64,000 nt of DNA. Source: Oceanipulchritudo coccoides. Lineage in GTDB: Bacteria; Verrucomicrobiota; Verrucomicrobiia; Opitutales; Oceanipulchritudinaceae. Below, one piece after another: positions 54,160 through 61,765 of this stretch. A program made the translations under genes and the position numbers. A model generated the notes under the pieces. The model had not been told where the DNA came from. It worked only from the letters and a program-made list of their open reading frames with translations, and ran no database searches. The stretch lies in assembly GCF_010500615.1 (NCBI RefSeq), contig NZ_JAAGNX010000003.1, positions 496,001 to 560,000 on the forward strand, in the 5' to 3' direction. Numbering within the stretch: position 1 is the stretch's first letter; every line of letters starts with the position of its first letter.

Positions 54160-54897
54160 TTATCCGCAAAATTTGCAGTCGGGGTTTTTGGCAACGTTCA
54201 GAGATACGTCTGGCATAAACCCCGCTGCATGGATTCGTCGGTGATTCCAGGAAACTGGACGTGTATTCATAAGGAGATGGTCCAGTGCGTATCCCGTGAG
54301 CCCTGCCGCCATAGAATTGATATCGATGGCAGCAGGGATTTCACAGGGAGCCACTCTCTCACTATCTAGATCTAAATCCATGCACCCAAAACAGGCATTC
54401 CCAGGTTCTTGGATGCTAACACTGAAGGACTCTGCAGTATAATCGACAGCAACAAATAGGACTGGCCTGTTAGCTCTCAATCCAGCCGAAAGGGCCGCCC
54501 TTCGCGCACTCTTATTGTCCACAGCACAAATCATGACATCGAAGGATGGCAATATCATGGGATTTTCCGATAATTCCTGAATCGACAACGGGGATCCGAT
54601 CAGCTGGGTGCCTCCAACACAATGGTCCTTGAGACGAACCGCGGCACATTCAGCTTTGTTTTTTCCGACATCCGAAAGACTGAACAATTGGCGGCTTAAA
54701 TTGGACACTGAGATCCTATCAGGGTCGGATAAAAGAAGTGTCCCGATTCCTTTACGGGCCAGTAGCAAGGCTATCAGACTCCCCAAGCCTCCTACCCCTA
54801 TGAGAAGAATTGTTGTATGGAACACTATCTCCTGTAGATACCCGGGAATCACGGCATGTCGTGCGTAAATCTCGTTACGATTGAAGTTTGAAGACAT
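54160..54897 (-). CDS. ThiF/MoeB/E1-like adenylyltransferase of a ubiquitin-like system
   Basis: The 245-aa product starts MSSNFNRNEIYARHAVIPGY, with AGGAGG 7 bases before its ATG. The ATP site is ILLIGVGGLGSLIALLLARK (GVGGLG at 34-39). D58/D60, R69, K81 and D127 (in CAVDNKSARR) match E1 adenylation residues. Zinc cysteines are C169/C172 and C241/C244. C185 in VAPCEIPAAIDINSMAAG is where the catalytic thioester cysteine of E1s lies. It would activate the Ubl from 56084. It overlaps the JAB gene by 23 bases. Confidence 0.9.
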   Translation of the reverse strand: MSSNFNRNEIYARHAVIPGYLQEIVFHTTILLIGVGGLGSLIALLLARKGIGTLLLSDPDRISVSNLSRQLFSLSDVGKNKAECAAVRLKDHCVGGTQLIGSPLSIQELSENPMILPSFDVMICAVDNKSARRAALSAGLRANRPVLFVAVDYTAESFSVSIQEPGNACFGCMDLDLDSERVAPCEIPAAIDINSMAAGLTGYALDHLLMNTRPVSWNHRRIHAAGFMPDVSLNVAKNPDCKFCG

Positions 54898-55465
54898 GCT
54901 CTTCCTCCTGCTTGATCCGTCGACCATAGGTAATGACATTGAATGGAACTGACTTTGTGAAAAAGCGGAAATACCCATCACGGTTCACAATTACCCCAAC
55001 AACCTGCGCTCCGCCCTCTTGTAAATCCCCAATCCAGTCCATATCAGTTTTCGATGGGAGGGTGCTACCAATGCCAAAACCAGGATGGCTATGTCCGACA
55101 AGGAAACAGTTATATCCTTCATCCCGGATCTTGACAAAGGCGCGGGAAGTGGACGCTGCATCCAGAGATGCACTTCCCACAGTTCGGTTTGTTTCATGAC
55201 ATTTCAAAAATGAGGCCGTCATTTGGATTCCTTCGACGGAGGGACCACAAATAAATGCCAGATCTTCATTCTGATCAGTTGTTAGCGCAGTCTGTAGACG
55301 TGTCGCAAATGCCGCGTCTAATCCTATCGTTAACGGCCGTTCTCTAAGCAGATCCTGAACCTCAAAAAAGAGATTATAGTACACATCGGAAAGATCTCGA
55401 TTGCCGATATCCATCTGCGTGCAGATCTTATTTTGGATGCGTTGCTGAATAAGTGTCGTTGTCAT
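54875..55465 (-). CDS. JAB/JAMM metallo-isopeptidase (deubiquitinase-like)
   Basis: A 196-aa protein. The JAMM zinc site is E78 (in GPSVEG), H125-S-H127 in VGHSHPGFG, S138 and D141 (PSKTDMDW). The H-to-S spacing is longer by three than in Rpn11-type proteins. Such enzymes cleave isopeptide bonds or trim Ubl precursors. The ATG overlaps the E2-like stop (ATGA) and has AAAGGAGG upstream. An N-terminal helical segment of about 45 residues precedes the domain. Confidence 0.9.
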   Translation of the reverse strand: MTTTLIQQRIQNKICTQMDIGNRDLSDVYYNLFFEVQDLLRERPLTIGLDAAFATRLQTALTTDQNEDLAFICGPSVEGIQMTASFLKCHETNRTVGSASLDAASTSRAFVKIRDEGYNCFLVGHSHPGFGIGSTLPSKTDMDWIGDLQEGGAQVVGVIVNRDGYFRFFTKSVPFNVITYGRRIKQEEEHVFKLQS

Positions 55466-55827
55466 AACTGTTCTGCCTCCTTTAGTATTTTCTGTAATGA
55501 AATAATCGCATTAGCCGGATGAGCTTCACTGCCGCCGATAAAATGAACCGAGTACCAGTCTCCAAGACTTGAGAAACAGAACTTGTGCTCATGACGGTTC
55601 AGGCCAGGAGGTGGTTTCTGGATAAAGAATTTGTACCCCTGTTCATCCATCTCGACCTTGGTTTTGTACACCCGTCTGGGAGTTCTGAGAAATCCATGGT
55701 ATTCAGATCGAACGGTGCTGCTCCAAAAGCCTTTGATGACAATATCTCGACGTTTAAACCCGTACCTGACCAATGGGTGGCGCTGGTCTTGTTCCAGAGC
55801 GAGATTGCCCCTCCTATTCGCAATCAT
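55462..55827 (-). CDS. E2-like (UBC-fold) conjugating protein
   Basis: A 121-aa protein whose C-terminal two thirds follow the E2 layout. Strands (YKTKVEMDEQGYKFFIQKPPP) are followed by NRHEHKFCFSSLGDWYSVHF and a helix SLQKILKEA. The single cysteine C84, preceded by H79 and H81 and followed by a tryptophan, sits where the E2 catalytic Cys follows the HPN motif. The call rests on pattern plus position between Ubl and JAB/E1 genes; structure prediction is needed to settle it. ATGA overlaps on both sides. Confidence 0.68.
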   Translation of the reverse strand: MIANRRGNLALEQDQRHPLVRYGFKRRDIVIKGFWSSTVRSEYHGFLRTPRRVYKTKVEMDEQGYKFFIQKPPPGLNRHEHKFCFSSLGDWYSVHFIGGSEAHPANAIISLQKILKEAEQL

Positions 55828-56084
55828 TTTAGCCTCCCCACCCTGGTTGGAGTTGCCGCATAGGCCTTCTCATAGGTGCCCGGAAGCAATTGATACAAAT
55901 CATCTGTGTCCTTGTACTGGGAGTGCCCATCATTTGCCACAAGCTCCCAAGATGGAGGTAAATTCATTTTTTCGATGATATCCACTGGCCGGGTCCCGGG
56001 ATTGATATCATACACTTCTGCAATCCCATCGGTTGCTCTTGTTACTTCGAGTTGCTTAGTGGCGTTCTGATTTGTGATGCTCAT
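55824..56084 (-). CDS. Ubiquitin-like (beta-grasp) protein
   Basis: An 86-aa protein. The central part (EVYDINPGTRPVDIIEKMNL, PPSWELVANDGHSQYKDTDD, LYQLLPGTYEKAY) fits a beta-grasp fold with the acidic DxDDLYxLxPG turn seen in bacterial ubiquitin-like proteins. Only one Ubl domain is present. The C-terminus is TPTRVGRLK, so the last glycine is followed by three residues. That implies processing by the JAB protease, or a non-standard terminus. The gene overlaps the upstream gene by 29 bases and the E2-like gene by 4. Confidence 0.72.
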   Translation of the reverse strand: MSITNQNATKQLEVTRATDGIAEVYDINPGTRPVDIIEKMNLPPSWELVANDGHSQYKDTDDLYQLLPGTYEKAYAATPTRVGRLK

Positions 56085-56484
56085 TTTTCTTCTTTCTTTT
56101 TGGATTACTAATGATGGTTTGAATGAAATCCTGAATGGTCAGGGCGTAGATATCCCCTGATTTAACAAGGCGCACTTTAGTCCGTTCGGTTGAGGTCAGG
56201 TGCCGGGCTATTGTTCTTGAGATCTGTTCAAAGAATCGTTCATCCCGGCTCACGACCAGAACCCCATGACAGCCGTTCTTCAAATTTCGCCTGATGTTTC
56301 GAAGGACATTTCGGGGGGTGGATTCAACTTCGATCGCCACTGTTGTCACTGTTGGGATATCCACGACAACTAGGTCCGCATTTCGGTATTCCACGTAGAC
56401 TGCGGCACGGGGATCCCTGCAGAGTGCCTCAATCCGATCCTTTTCCGCTTGATGACCTGGTGATTCGTTACGCGTCTTTTTCAT
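56056..56484 (-). CDS. Basic protein with restriction-nuclease-like core
   Basis: A 142-aa protein. NADLVVVDIPTVTTVAIEVE followed by RNIRRNLKNGCHGVLVVS follows the PD-(D/E)XK strand order (D, then ExE instead of ExK), so it may be a nuclease fold with altered or lost activity. A very basic tail ends the protein (NPKRKKKNEHHKSERH). It overlaps the ATPase gene by 17 bases and the Ubl gene by 29. Partner of the ATPase is inferred from coupling. Confidence 0.6.
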   Translation of the reverse strand: MKKTRNESPGHQAEKDRIEALCRDPRAAVYVEYRNADLVVVDIPTVTTVAIEVESTPRNVLRNIRRNLKNGCHGVLVVSRDERFFEQISRTIARHLTSTERTKVRLVKSGDIYALTIQDFIQTIISNPKRKKKNEHHKSERH

Positions 56485-58153
56485 ACTGCTCTAAGAAGCT
56501 TTCGCCCTTGGGTGTGAGTGTTAGGACTTCCTTGGGCCTACCTCCGGCACTTGGGACCACTCTTCGGGAGGCCAAGAGGTCATTGGAGAGTAATTCTGAC
56601 TTAACCCGATTACCCCTCCCAGACGACCAACCAAGGTTCCGATAATGTTGGACCACCCCATATGCAGGGTTACCGCGGCATGAACTCAGAAGTAAGAGTG
56701 TTTCTTCCAGAATAGGCTCAGGTGGACGTTTCTCCGGGGAGTTATCTTCAGACTCTTCAGGAGATGTCCGTTCGCCAAGAGTAACCCGAAAATCGAGCTT
56801 TCGGACCTTGGCTTTGATCTTTGGTGAATATGTCGCCTGGGAGTGCAACTCTTCCCAATGAGGGGTCATCAGCTGCTCGATCTCTGCCCGGCTTTTGCCA
56901 CGTCCAAGATCATGGTAAGGAATCTTGATTTTCTGAACCGGTCCAGAGCCGGTGTAGATATAGGCTTCACCTGGCGGGAGGTTGAGTAAGTCGGCTTCCT
57001 GAGAAGAATTTAGCCCCATAATTCTTGCCGTTAATTCTGCCTCTTTCGGATTGTTCATCCCCAGAGCGATCACGCTGGAGCAATTATCAACCGCGTCGGG
57101 CAGCAGCTTTTTAACGGACTGTGTACAAAGTATGTTCCCTATACCGTAGCTGCGGTCCTTTGTAATCTTTTCCCGTTGTACTAAGCCATGCTGACTCGTC
57201 TCACCAGTCGCGCCAAAAAACTTTAGCCCTTCGTCCCAGGCATGCACAGAGTGTAATGAGGAATCGTGACCCGTGGCCGTTAGGCGTTCCCATTCCTGTG
57301 TGCATGCAGAACTGATAAGAAGATTCTCCTGTCTCGCTGGAATGCTCTTTCTGGAGAAAATAATTAATTCCTTACCCAGTAACGGCGGTTCAGGAGCTAT
57401 TCTAACCCGACTGAGATCTCCAATAGATTTGCAGATATTAAAGAGCGCATTGGACAAGTTTTGGTGCTTCGCAGAATCTTCCCCTCCGATCTTGGAAACA
57501 ACCCCAGCGATATCTTGCAGGGAAGGAAGGTCATCTGGATCGTGACAATAGTCTGCCAGTATTGAGTTAAGTGTGTTTCTGGCACTTGGGTGACTTGATG
57601 CGTAATCTCCCAGACATCTCGCTACAAATGCATTTCGCGTTTGCTGATCGACAAAGCCTTTGAAAAGATTCCAACGCTCATGCCTGGGTTCCAAGAAAAG
57701 CGCATCAGGGAAAACGTTGAGGAAATTGCATCCAGTATCCTTGTGGTCGAAGAAATGGACTTTTATACCTTTCGCCAAAAGACCGATTATGATTTGGACC
57801 AGCATGTTTGTCTTCCCCTTCCCGCTGGCGGCGATGACAAGAATATGGGTCGCGAAGAACAGGAGGTTGAGAAAATAGGGTAAGCCCGAATCAATAATCT
57901 TACCAAGGAGGATGCCTGTTGCTGGATCTCCAACCGGTCCAGTATTCTCATTAGGTGAGAAGAACTGCCGTGCCACCTCCTCAGCGATTCTAGCTTTAAC
58001 GAATTGCTCGAATTTGCCGTTTCGATCCGCAGGAGTCCCGATTAGGCTCAGGTAGTGCCCATGCAACAGGTCCTTATCTAACCCTAAATCCTTGGACTGC
58101 TGAACGTACTCGATCAGCATGGCCCCTTTCGGCTGACAAGAGGTGGACTTCAT
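56468..58153 (-). CDS. HerA/VirD4-type P-loop ATPase with C-terminal winged helix
   Basis: A 561-aa ATPase. Walker A is IAASGKGKT (to T115), the strand KVHFFDHKDTG follows, and Walker B is VHAWDEGLKFF (DE at 307-308). A sensor-like ILCTQSVKKLLPDAVDNCSS and LNLPPGEAYIY are typical of HerA/FtsK/VirD4 hexamers. The last ~100 residues look like a winged helix (NRVKSELLSNDLLASRRVVP). A DNA pump or conjugative coupling protein is likely. No relaxase is visible in the window. AGGAGG precedes the ATG. Confidence 0.82.
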   Translation of the reverse strand: MKSTSCQPKGAMLIEYVQQSKDLGLDKDLLHGHYLSLIGTPADRNGKFEQFVKARIAEEVARQFFSPNENTGPVGDPATGILLGKIIDSGLPYFLNLLFFATHILVIAASGKGKTNMLVQIIIGLLAKGIKVHFFDHKDTGCNFLNVFPDALFLEPRHERWNLFKGFVDQQTRNAFVARCLGDYASSHPSARNTLNSILADYCHDPDDLPSLQDIAGVVSKIGGEDSAKHQNLSNALFNICKSIGDLSRVRIAPEPPLLGKELIIFSRKSIPARQENLLISSACTQEWERLTATGHDSSLHSVHAWDEGLKFFGATGETSQHGLVQREKITKDRSYGIGNILCTQSVKKLLPDAVDNCSSVIALGMNNPKEAELTARIMGLNSSQEADLLNLPPGEAYIYTGSGPVQKIKIPYHDLGRGKSRAEIEQLMTPHWEELHSQATYSPKIKAKVRKLDFRVTLGERTSPEESEDNSPEKRPPEPILEETLLLLSSCRGNPAYGVVQHYRNLGWSSGRGNRVKSELLSNDLLASRRVVPSAGGRPKEVLTLTPKGESFLEQYEKDA

Positions 58154-58677
58154 GACTTATTCCTCCTGTCGTGATCTTTCCAAGTATCGTGCTGGCGAAG
58201 AAGAAAATGCAATTCGTGCGGGCTCACATTCAGCTTCTCTCCCGCGGGGCTTTCATACACCCTGCGGCAGCGTTCACAAAGGGACTGCTGACTGATTGCA
58301 CTTAAAATAACTTCGCTTTCAGCGTTCCCGCAAACGGAGCAAAAGGCCTTTACCTTATCCGCCTCGATCACCTTGTTTGAACCTGTTACCACGAATGTGG
58401 ACCGGGTGTCACATTCCATGGTGTTGCCGTGACGATCAAAGTGTGAGACCTTCTGTGTAATGGATTCCCCCATCCGCAGAGGACGATACGTATGATGCTC
58501 ACGTTCCCGATGTCCGCTTTTGGGCTGTTGGCCCTGTTGAGCTTCTCGGCAGGATGGATTTCCGCGACCAGATTCATGGTAGCGGGGTTGTGGAATACGC
58601 GAAGCAAAACCGGTATTCTCTTGAGAACCAAGTATACCTTTCATCCACCTGCTGGCTTTTGTGAAAAGCGTTTTCAT
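58150..58677 (-). CDS. Zinc-ribbon protein of unknown function
   Basis: A 175-aa protein with a basic, low-complexity N-terminal half (QPRYHESGRGNPSCREAQQG) and a C-terminal zinc ribbon, FCSVCGNAESEVILSAISQ then LCERCRRVY (CxxC...CxxC). It ends with a charged tail. It overlaps the ATPase gene (ATGA) and the upstream membrane gene (TAATG), so it is translationally tied to both. It may bind nucleic acid or serve as an adaptor or target; nothing shows which. Confidence 0.7.
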   Translation of the reverse strand: MKTLFTKASRWMKGILGSQENTGFASRIPQPRYHESGRGNPSCREAQQGQQPKSGHREREHHTYRPLRMGESITQKVSHFDRHGNTMECDTRSTFVVTGSNKVIEADKVKAFCSVCGNAESEVILSAISQQSLCERCRRVYESPAGEKLNVSPHELHFLLRQHDTWKDHDRRNKS

Positions 58678-59132
58678 TATATCACCAATAGTAAAAGAGT
58701 GTTCAAACCGAATAAGACCCCTAGTCCGATCCAGATTCTATTCCTGAGCTGGAGTTGATTCGCAGCAATGGGCTCCAGATGAAAGGCAAGGACGCTAGGA
58801 GTGAACAAGAGGCCCAACACCAGAAAGGGCACTAGAATGTGCCAATAGCCATCAAGGAACTCAAACCAGCGATACGGGACACTGAGCCCGATTGCCAGGC
58901 CACCCCAGAGGGCGGCATATTGCAGTAATCTAATCCTGTTCCCATTCTGGAACATGAGGAAGCACAGGATGGATGCCGCAATAAGAACCAGGTTAGCCCG
59001 TAGCAGGAAACTAATGAATGGGGAGCCCAGAGATTGAATCCCGGCCTGATATAAATTCCAAATTTGATCGATGATGCTCATGCTGAATAATCGAGGGTTT
59101 TTGAGGCTTGTTTTCCTCATTTCCAAAATCAT
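58677..59132 (-). CDS. Small polytopic membrane protein
   Basis: A 151-aa protein with four hydrophobic segments (about 37-60, 70-88, 95-115 and 131-151). No motif is recognised. An internal start at 59081 (MSIIDQIWNLYQAG) is equally plausible. First gene of the overlapping set that runs into the ubiquitin-like genes, 42 bases after the gene at 59175. It may anchor the ATPase at the membrane, as VirB-type partners do (inference). Confidence 0.68.
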   Translation of the reverse strand: MILEMRKTSLKNPRLFSMSIIDQIWNLYQAGIQSLGSPFISFLLRANLVLIAASILCFLMFQNGNRIRLLQYAALWGGLAIGLSVPYRWFEFLDGYWHILVPFLVLGLLFTPSVLAFHLEPIAANQLQLRNRIWIGLGVLFGLNTLLLLVI

Positions 59133-59174
59133 ACAGCACTGACCGCCCTAACTCGAAGCGATCATTGAAGATTA

Positions 59175-60098
59175 TTAATAATCCTCAGTTTCAAACTGGA
59201 TTAAATCAGTTGGCAGGTACTTTCCCTGCATTTGTTCCTTGAAAATATGGAGCAAGAACCGAAAGCACTCCTCCGGAAGCAAGTGCGCCGATTCGACCAT
59301 ATCAAAAAACTCGGGCACCCCAATACAGTGAATTCTGCAAAGTTCTGCCTTTGAATGGCCGGTAGATTTGCGAAGTTGCTTCAACAGGTCTGAACGGGGC
59401 TTTATCCACCTTAGAACCAAATCGTACTCTTTCCTTCCCAAATACTTTGAGACTTTCTCAATCGTTGTTCCGGCAACGGGAACACAGGCCTTAAAATTAT
59501 TCAGTGTCTCAGAATCCAGGAAAAAGTTTCCATCCTCATCTACATCCTGTTCCAAAAATTCCTTTTTTGTCGGATATGCTTGTATTGCTTTCTGGATTAG
59601 CGGCCCATTCGGTAGTTTACTGCTCTTGGTCTTCACCGGCCAACTATAATGCATCCTTTCCAACTCGGGTGTAATCAACTTTGCCAATACTTTAGTAACG
59701 GATTCCTGAACTGCCACCCGAATCGGTCTTTCAGGATCACTGTCCTCAAGGCTCACCTTCTCAGTAACCGGATGGAAGGCTTGTACCGCTGAATTGCCTT
59801 CTCGGTACGATAAAACAGACACCCATGGAGCTTCTTCATCAATATGAAGAAATGGCTGGAGACACATCCCGACAAAACAATCTGTCCGAATTCTCTTAAG
59901 ATCCTCCCACAGAAAAAAGCAAATATCCAAGCTTCTGTAGCCTGCCAATTGCAGGTAAGTCTGCTGGATCGAAATGGGATCGGCCTTCTCAAGGAGGTGA
60001 CCTAAGTAAACGCACCCGATAAAGGGAAACCTGGCGAGATCGTTTGGGCCAAATTCCTCTATATCTTTCAGATTCGCTAAATACGTATATCCAAGCAT
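59175..60098 (-). CDS. Unrecognised soluble protein (307 aa)
   Basis: Starts MLGYTYLANLKDIEEFGPND and has mixed alpha/beta composition with no membrane segment. The C-terminal third (LRKSTGHSKAELCRIHCIGV, PEFFDMVESAHLLPEECFRF) is helical and resembles a degenerate helix-turn-helix. Its ATG follows the stop of the upstream gene by one base, so the two are coupled. Family and function unknown. Confidence 0.65.
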   Translation of the reverse strand: MLGYTYLANLKDIEEFGPNDLARFPFIGCVYLGHLLEKADPISIQQTYLQLAGYRSLDICFFLWEDLKRIRTDCFVGMCLQPFLHIDEEAPWVSVLSYREGNSAVQAFHPVTEKVSLEDSDPERPIRVAVQESVTKVLAKLITPELERMHYSWPVKTKSSKLPNGPLIQKAIQAYPTKKEFLEQDVDEDGNFFLDSETLNNFKACVPVAGTTIEKVSKYLGRKEYDLVLRWIKPRSDLLKQLRKSTGHSKAELCRIHCIGVPEFFDMVESAHLLPEECFRFLLHIFKEQMQGKYLPTDLIQFETEDY

Positions 60099-60099
60099 T

Positions 60100-61146
60100 T
60101 TAGTTCCCGTGGAGGTAGAAAAAATTTATCAGCTTCCTAAGTCGTTGATTTTGGGAATGTTTTCCCACAAAAGGCACCCAATTCTGTTTGAAGTCTTGCT
60201 CGGAGTCAGTCGCAGCGGACACCAAAAGCCTGAGTGGGCCATCATCCAGGGGATCCAATCCTGACCACTTGATTGCAAAGGTGGCAGTCGGTACCAAGAA
60301 CTGAGCAAGAATCTCAGATTCACTCAGCCCGTACACTTCTTCGAGGGCTCTTAGTTGGCTCTGAAAGCCAATCCGTAGCCACATTAGATCAGTCAGAGAA
60401 TTTTGTTTCCGCAACAGACGCTCTGGGCGAATCGAGTCCAACACTTTCCGTGCCCTGGCCCTTCCCTTGTGGTGTTCCCGCTCTTGCCCCTTAAGATCAT
60501 TCAGCAAGCCCCCATCAGCGATCCACTCCTCATGCCATTTGCCTTCTGAATCCACATAACTGGTCACAATTGCGATATGCTCATGTAGTTTATTACCGCC
60601 GTATTCAAAAAAGGGCCGGAGCGGTAGAGCAGGAGTGACCCGAGCTTTCTTCCATTTCTCCCAAATATCTTTCTCCTTAGAATGGATGACCGATCCATAT
60701 TCTGAGACAAGGTATCTTAGATTCTCAAGATCCGTCCCTTGCCCCATCCTTGACTCCAAGGCTTCAGCAATCTCCTCCTGATATTCAAGGGTTTCTTTTA
60801 AGTATATCGCTCGAGCCAGATAGTATCTCCTGACCGCCACCCTATCCTGAAATTGCAGGTGCATGAGCCTTGCCCAGAATCGCCATCCATTCAGGAGCAT
60901 CCCTGCCTTGGAAAGGACAACTGCCTCTTTGTGGACGTGCTCATGGGCCAAGACCCTGTATATCAATTTTTCTGACTGAGACTGCGGTCCACCAGCGGGT
61001 TTCTGAAAGAGTTGGGCAAAGTCATTTTGGCCGCATAAGGAGATCAAGAGATTGCGTACTTTTTCAGACCCGGAATCAAAGAACACGAGTCTACCATTGT
61101 AGATGGCTTTAATTTCATTCCCGACTCGAAACGTGTAGTATATCAC
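60100..61146 (-). CDS. Unrecognised protein with HEHVH motif
   Basis: The frame opens at a TTG (61209), but the GTG at 61146 has GGGGGAG six bases upstream and is preferred, giving 348 aa. RVLAHEHVHKEAVVLSK contains HExxH (about residues 68-72), the zinc-protease pattern. Glutamates in LEYQEEIAEALESR about 45 residues on could supply a third ligand. The rest is helical and charged. It follows the XRE regulator gene, reminiscent of regulator/protease pairs in mobile elements, but it is much larger than ImmA. Function open. Confidence 0.6.
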   Translation of the reverse strand: MIYYTFRVGNEIKAIYNGRLVFFDSGSEKVRNLLISLCGQNDFAQLFQKPAGGPQSQSEKLIYRVLAHEHVHKEAVVLSKAGMLLNGWRFWARLMHLQFQDRVAVRRYYLARAIYLKETLEYQEEIAEALESRMGQGTDLENLRYLVSEYGSVIHSKEKDIWEKWKKARVTPALPLRPFFEYGGNKLHEHIAIVTSYVDSEGKWHEEWIADGGLLNDLKGQEREHHKGRARARKVLDSIRPERLLRKQNSLTDLMWLRIGFQSQLRALEEVYGLSESEILAQFLVPTATFAIKWSGLDPLDDGPLRLLVSAATDSEQDFKQNWVPFVGKHSQNQRLRKLINFFYLHGN

Positions 61147-61297
61147 GCCGACTCCCCCATTTCCATCGCCTGAATCAACCCTGAATAAAGGGGGACAGGA
61201 GCCGAACAAACCTGAAAAAAGGGTGATTTTAGGGATGATTCAGGTAGATTCGGGCCTATTCCGGACTTTACTCCATAAGACCCAAGCATTCCCATAC

Positions 61298-61513
61298 TCA
61301 CAGGCCTGCCTCCTGTATTAGTTGGGATAAGGAAATCCCTAAACTCTTCGCAATTCGGACTAACAGTTGAAGCGATGGATTGCCAATCCCTCGCTCAATT
61401 TGCCCCATGTAGGTTCTGTGCACATCGCAGACAGCAGCAAAATCCTCTTGAGAGTATCCATTTTCCTGCCGTAACCGACGGATAACCCGGCCTAACTGTT
61501 CCGATGGTGTCAC
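61298..61513 (-). CDS. XRE-family HTH regulator
   Basis: A 71-aa single-domain repressor: QLGRVIRRLRQENGYSQEDF, AAVCDVHRTYMGQIERGIGN and PSLQLLVRIAKSLGISLSQL form the classical Cro/C1 five-helix HTH. It starts at GTG 61513, which lies inside a perfect palindrome (61503-61524) that is probably its own operator. It lies upstream of the island operon on the same strand and may control it. Confidence 0.9.
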   Translation of the reverse strand: MTPSEQLGRVIRRLRQENGYSQEDFAAVCDVHRTYMGQIERGIGNPSLQLLVRIAKSLGISLSQLIQEAGL

Positions 61514-61524
61514 TGCACACCATC
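61503..61524. promoter_or_regulatory. Palindromic operator over the XRE start codon
   Basis: GATGGTGT (61503-61510), CACTGC, ACACCATC (61517-61524): 8-base arms, no mismatch. The GTG start codon of the XRE gene (61511-61513) lies at the edge of the dyad, so binding would block its expression. Probable autoregulation. Confidence 0.65.
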
Positions 61525-61587
61525 ATACACTATTTGAGACTCATACTCTACAGCATATAATCTGCATTTGGTTCTAGCCCAAAAACC

Positions 61588-61615
61588 AAAAAAGCCCCTG
61601 GATTTCTCCAGAGGC
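61588..61615 (-). terminator. Rho-independent terminator (minus strand)
   Basis: On the minus strand GCCTCTGGA, loop GAAA, TCCAGGGGC and then TTTTTT. It ends the transcript of the HEPN-motif gene, about 150 bases after its stop. The 252-base gap between the XRE and HEPN genes holds nothing else I can support. Confidence 0.8.
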
Positions 61616-61765
61616 CGTGTAATCGGAATGAAATTTGGACTAGAAACCGTACCCCAAGGTAGGACCCAAAATTGGGATCTCCCCCAAGCACATAGGCAAA
61701 GGAGAGATTGTAGCTTAAACGTCTGGATCTGAATTCACATTGCTTTCGTAGCGGGAGTTGAGGAT

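Noticed and set aside
60100-61209. ImmA-type protease call for the HEHVH protein
   Set aside because: Context with an XRE gene is suggestive, but the protein is much longer and lacks other ImmA blocks.
61620-61740. Remnant of an outer-membrane protein C-terminus before the terminator at 61588
   Set aside because: Two frames on the minus strand give barrel-like tails (one ends GYGF), so neither is supported.
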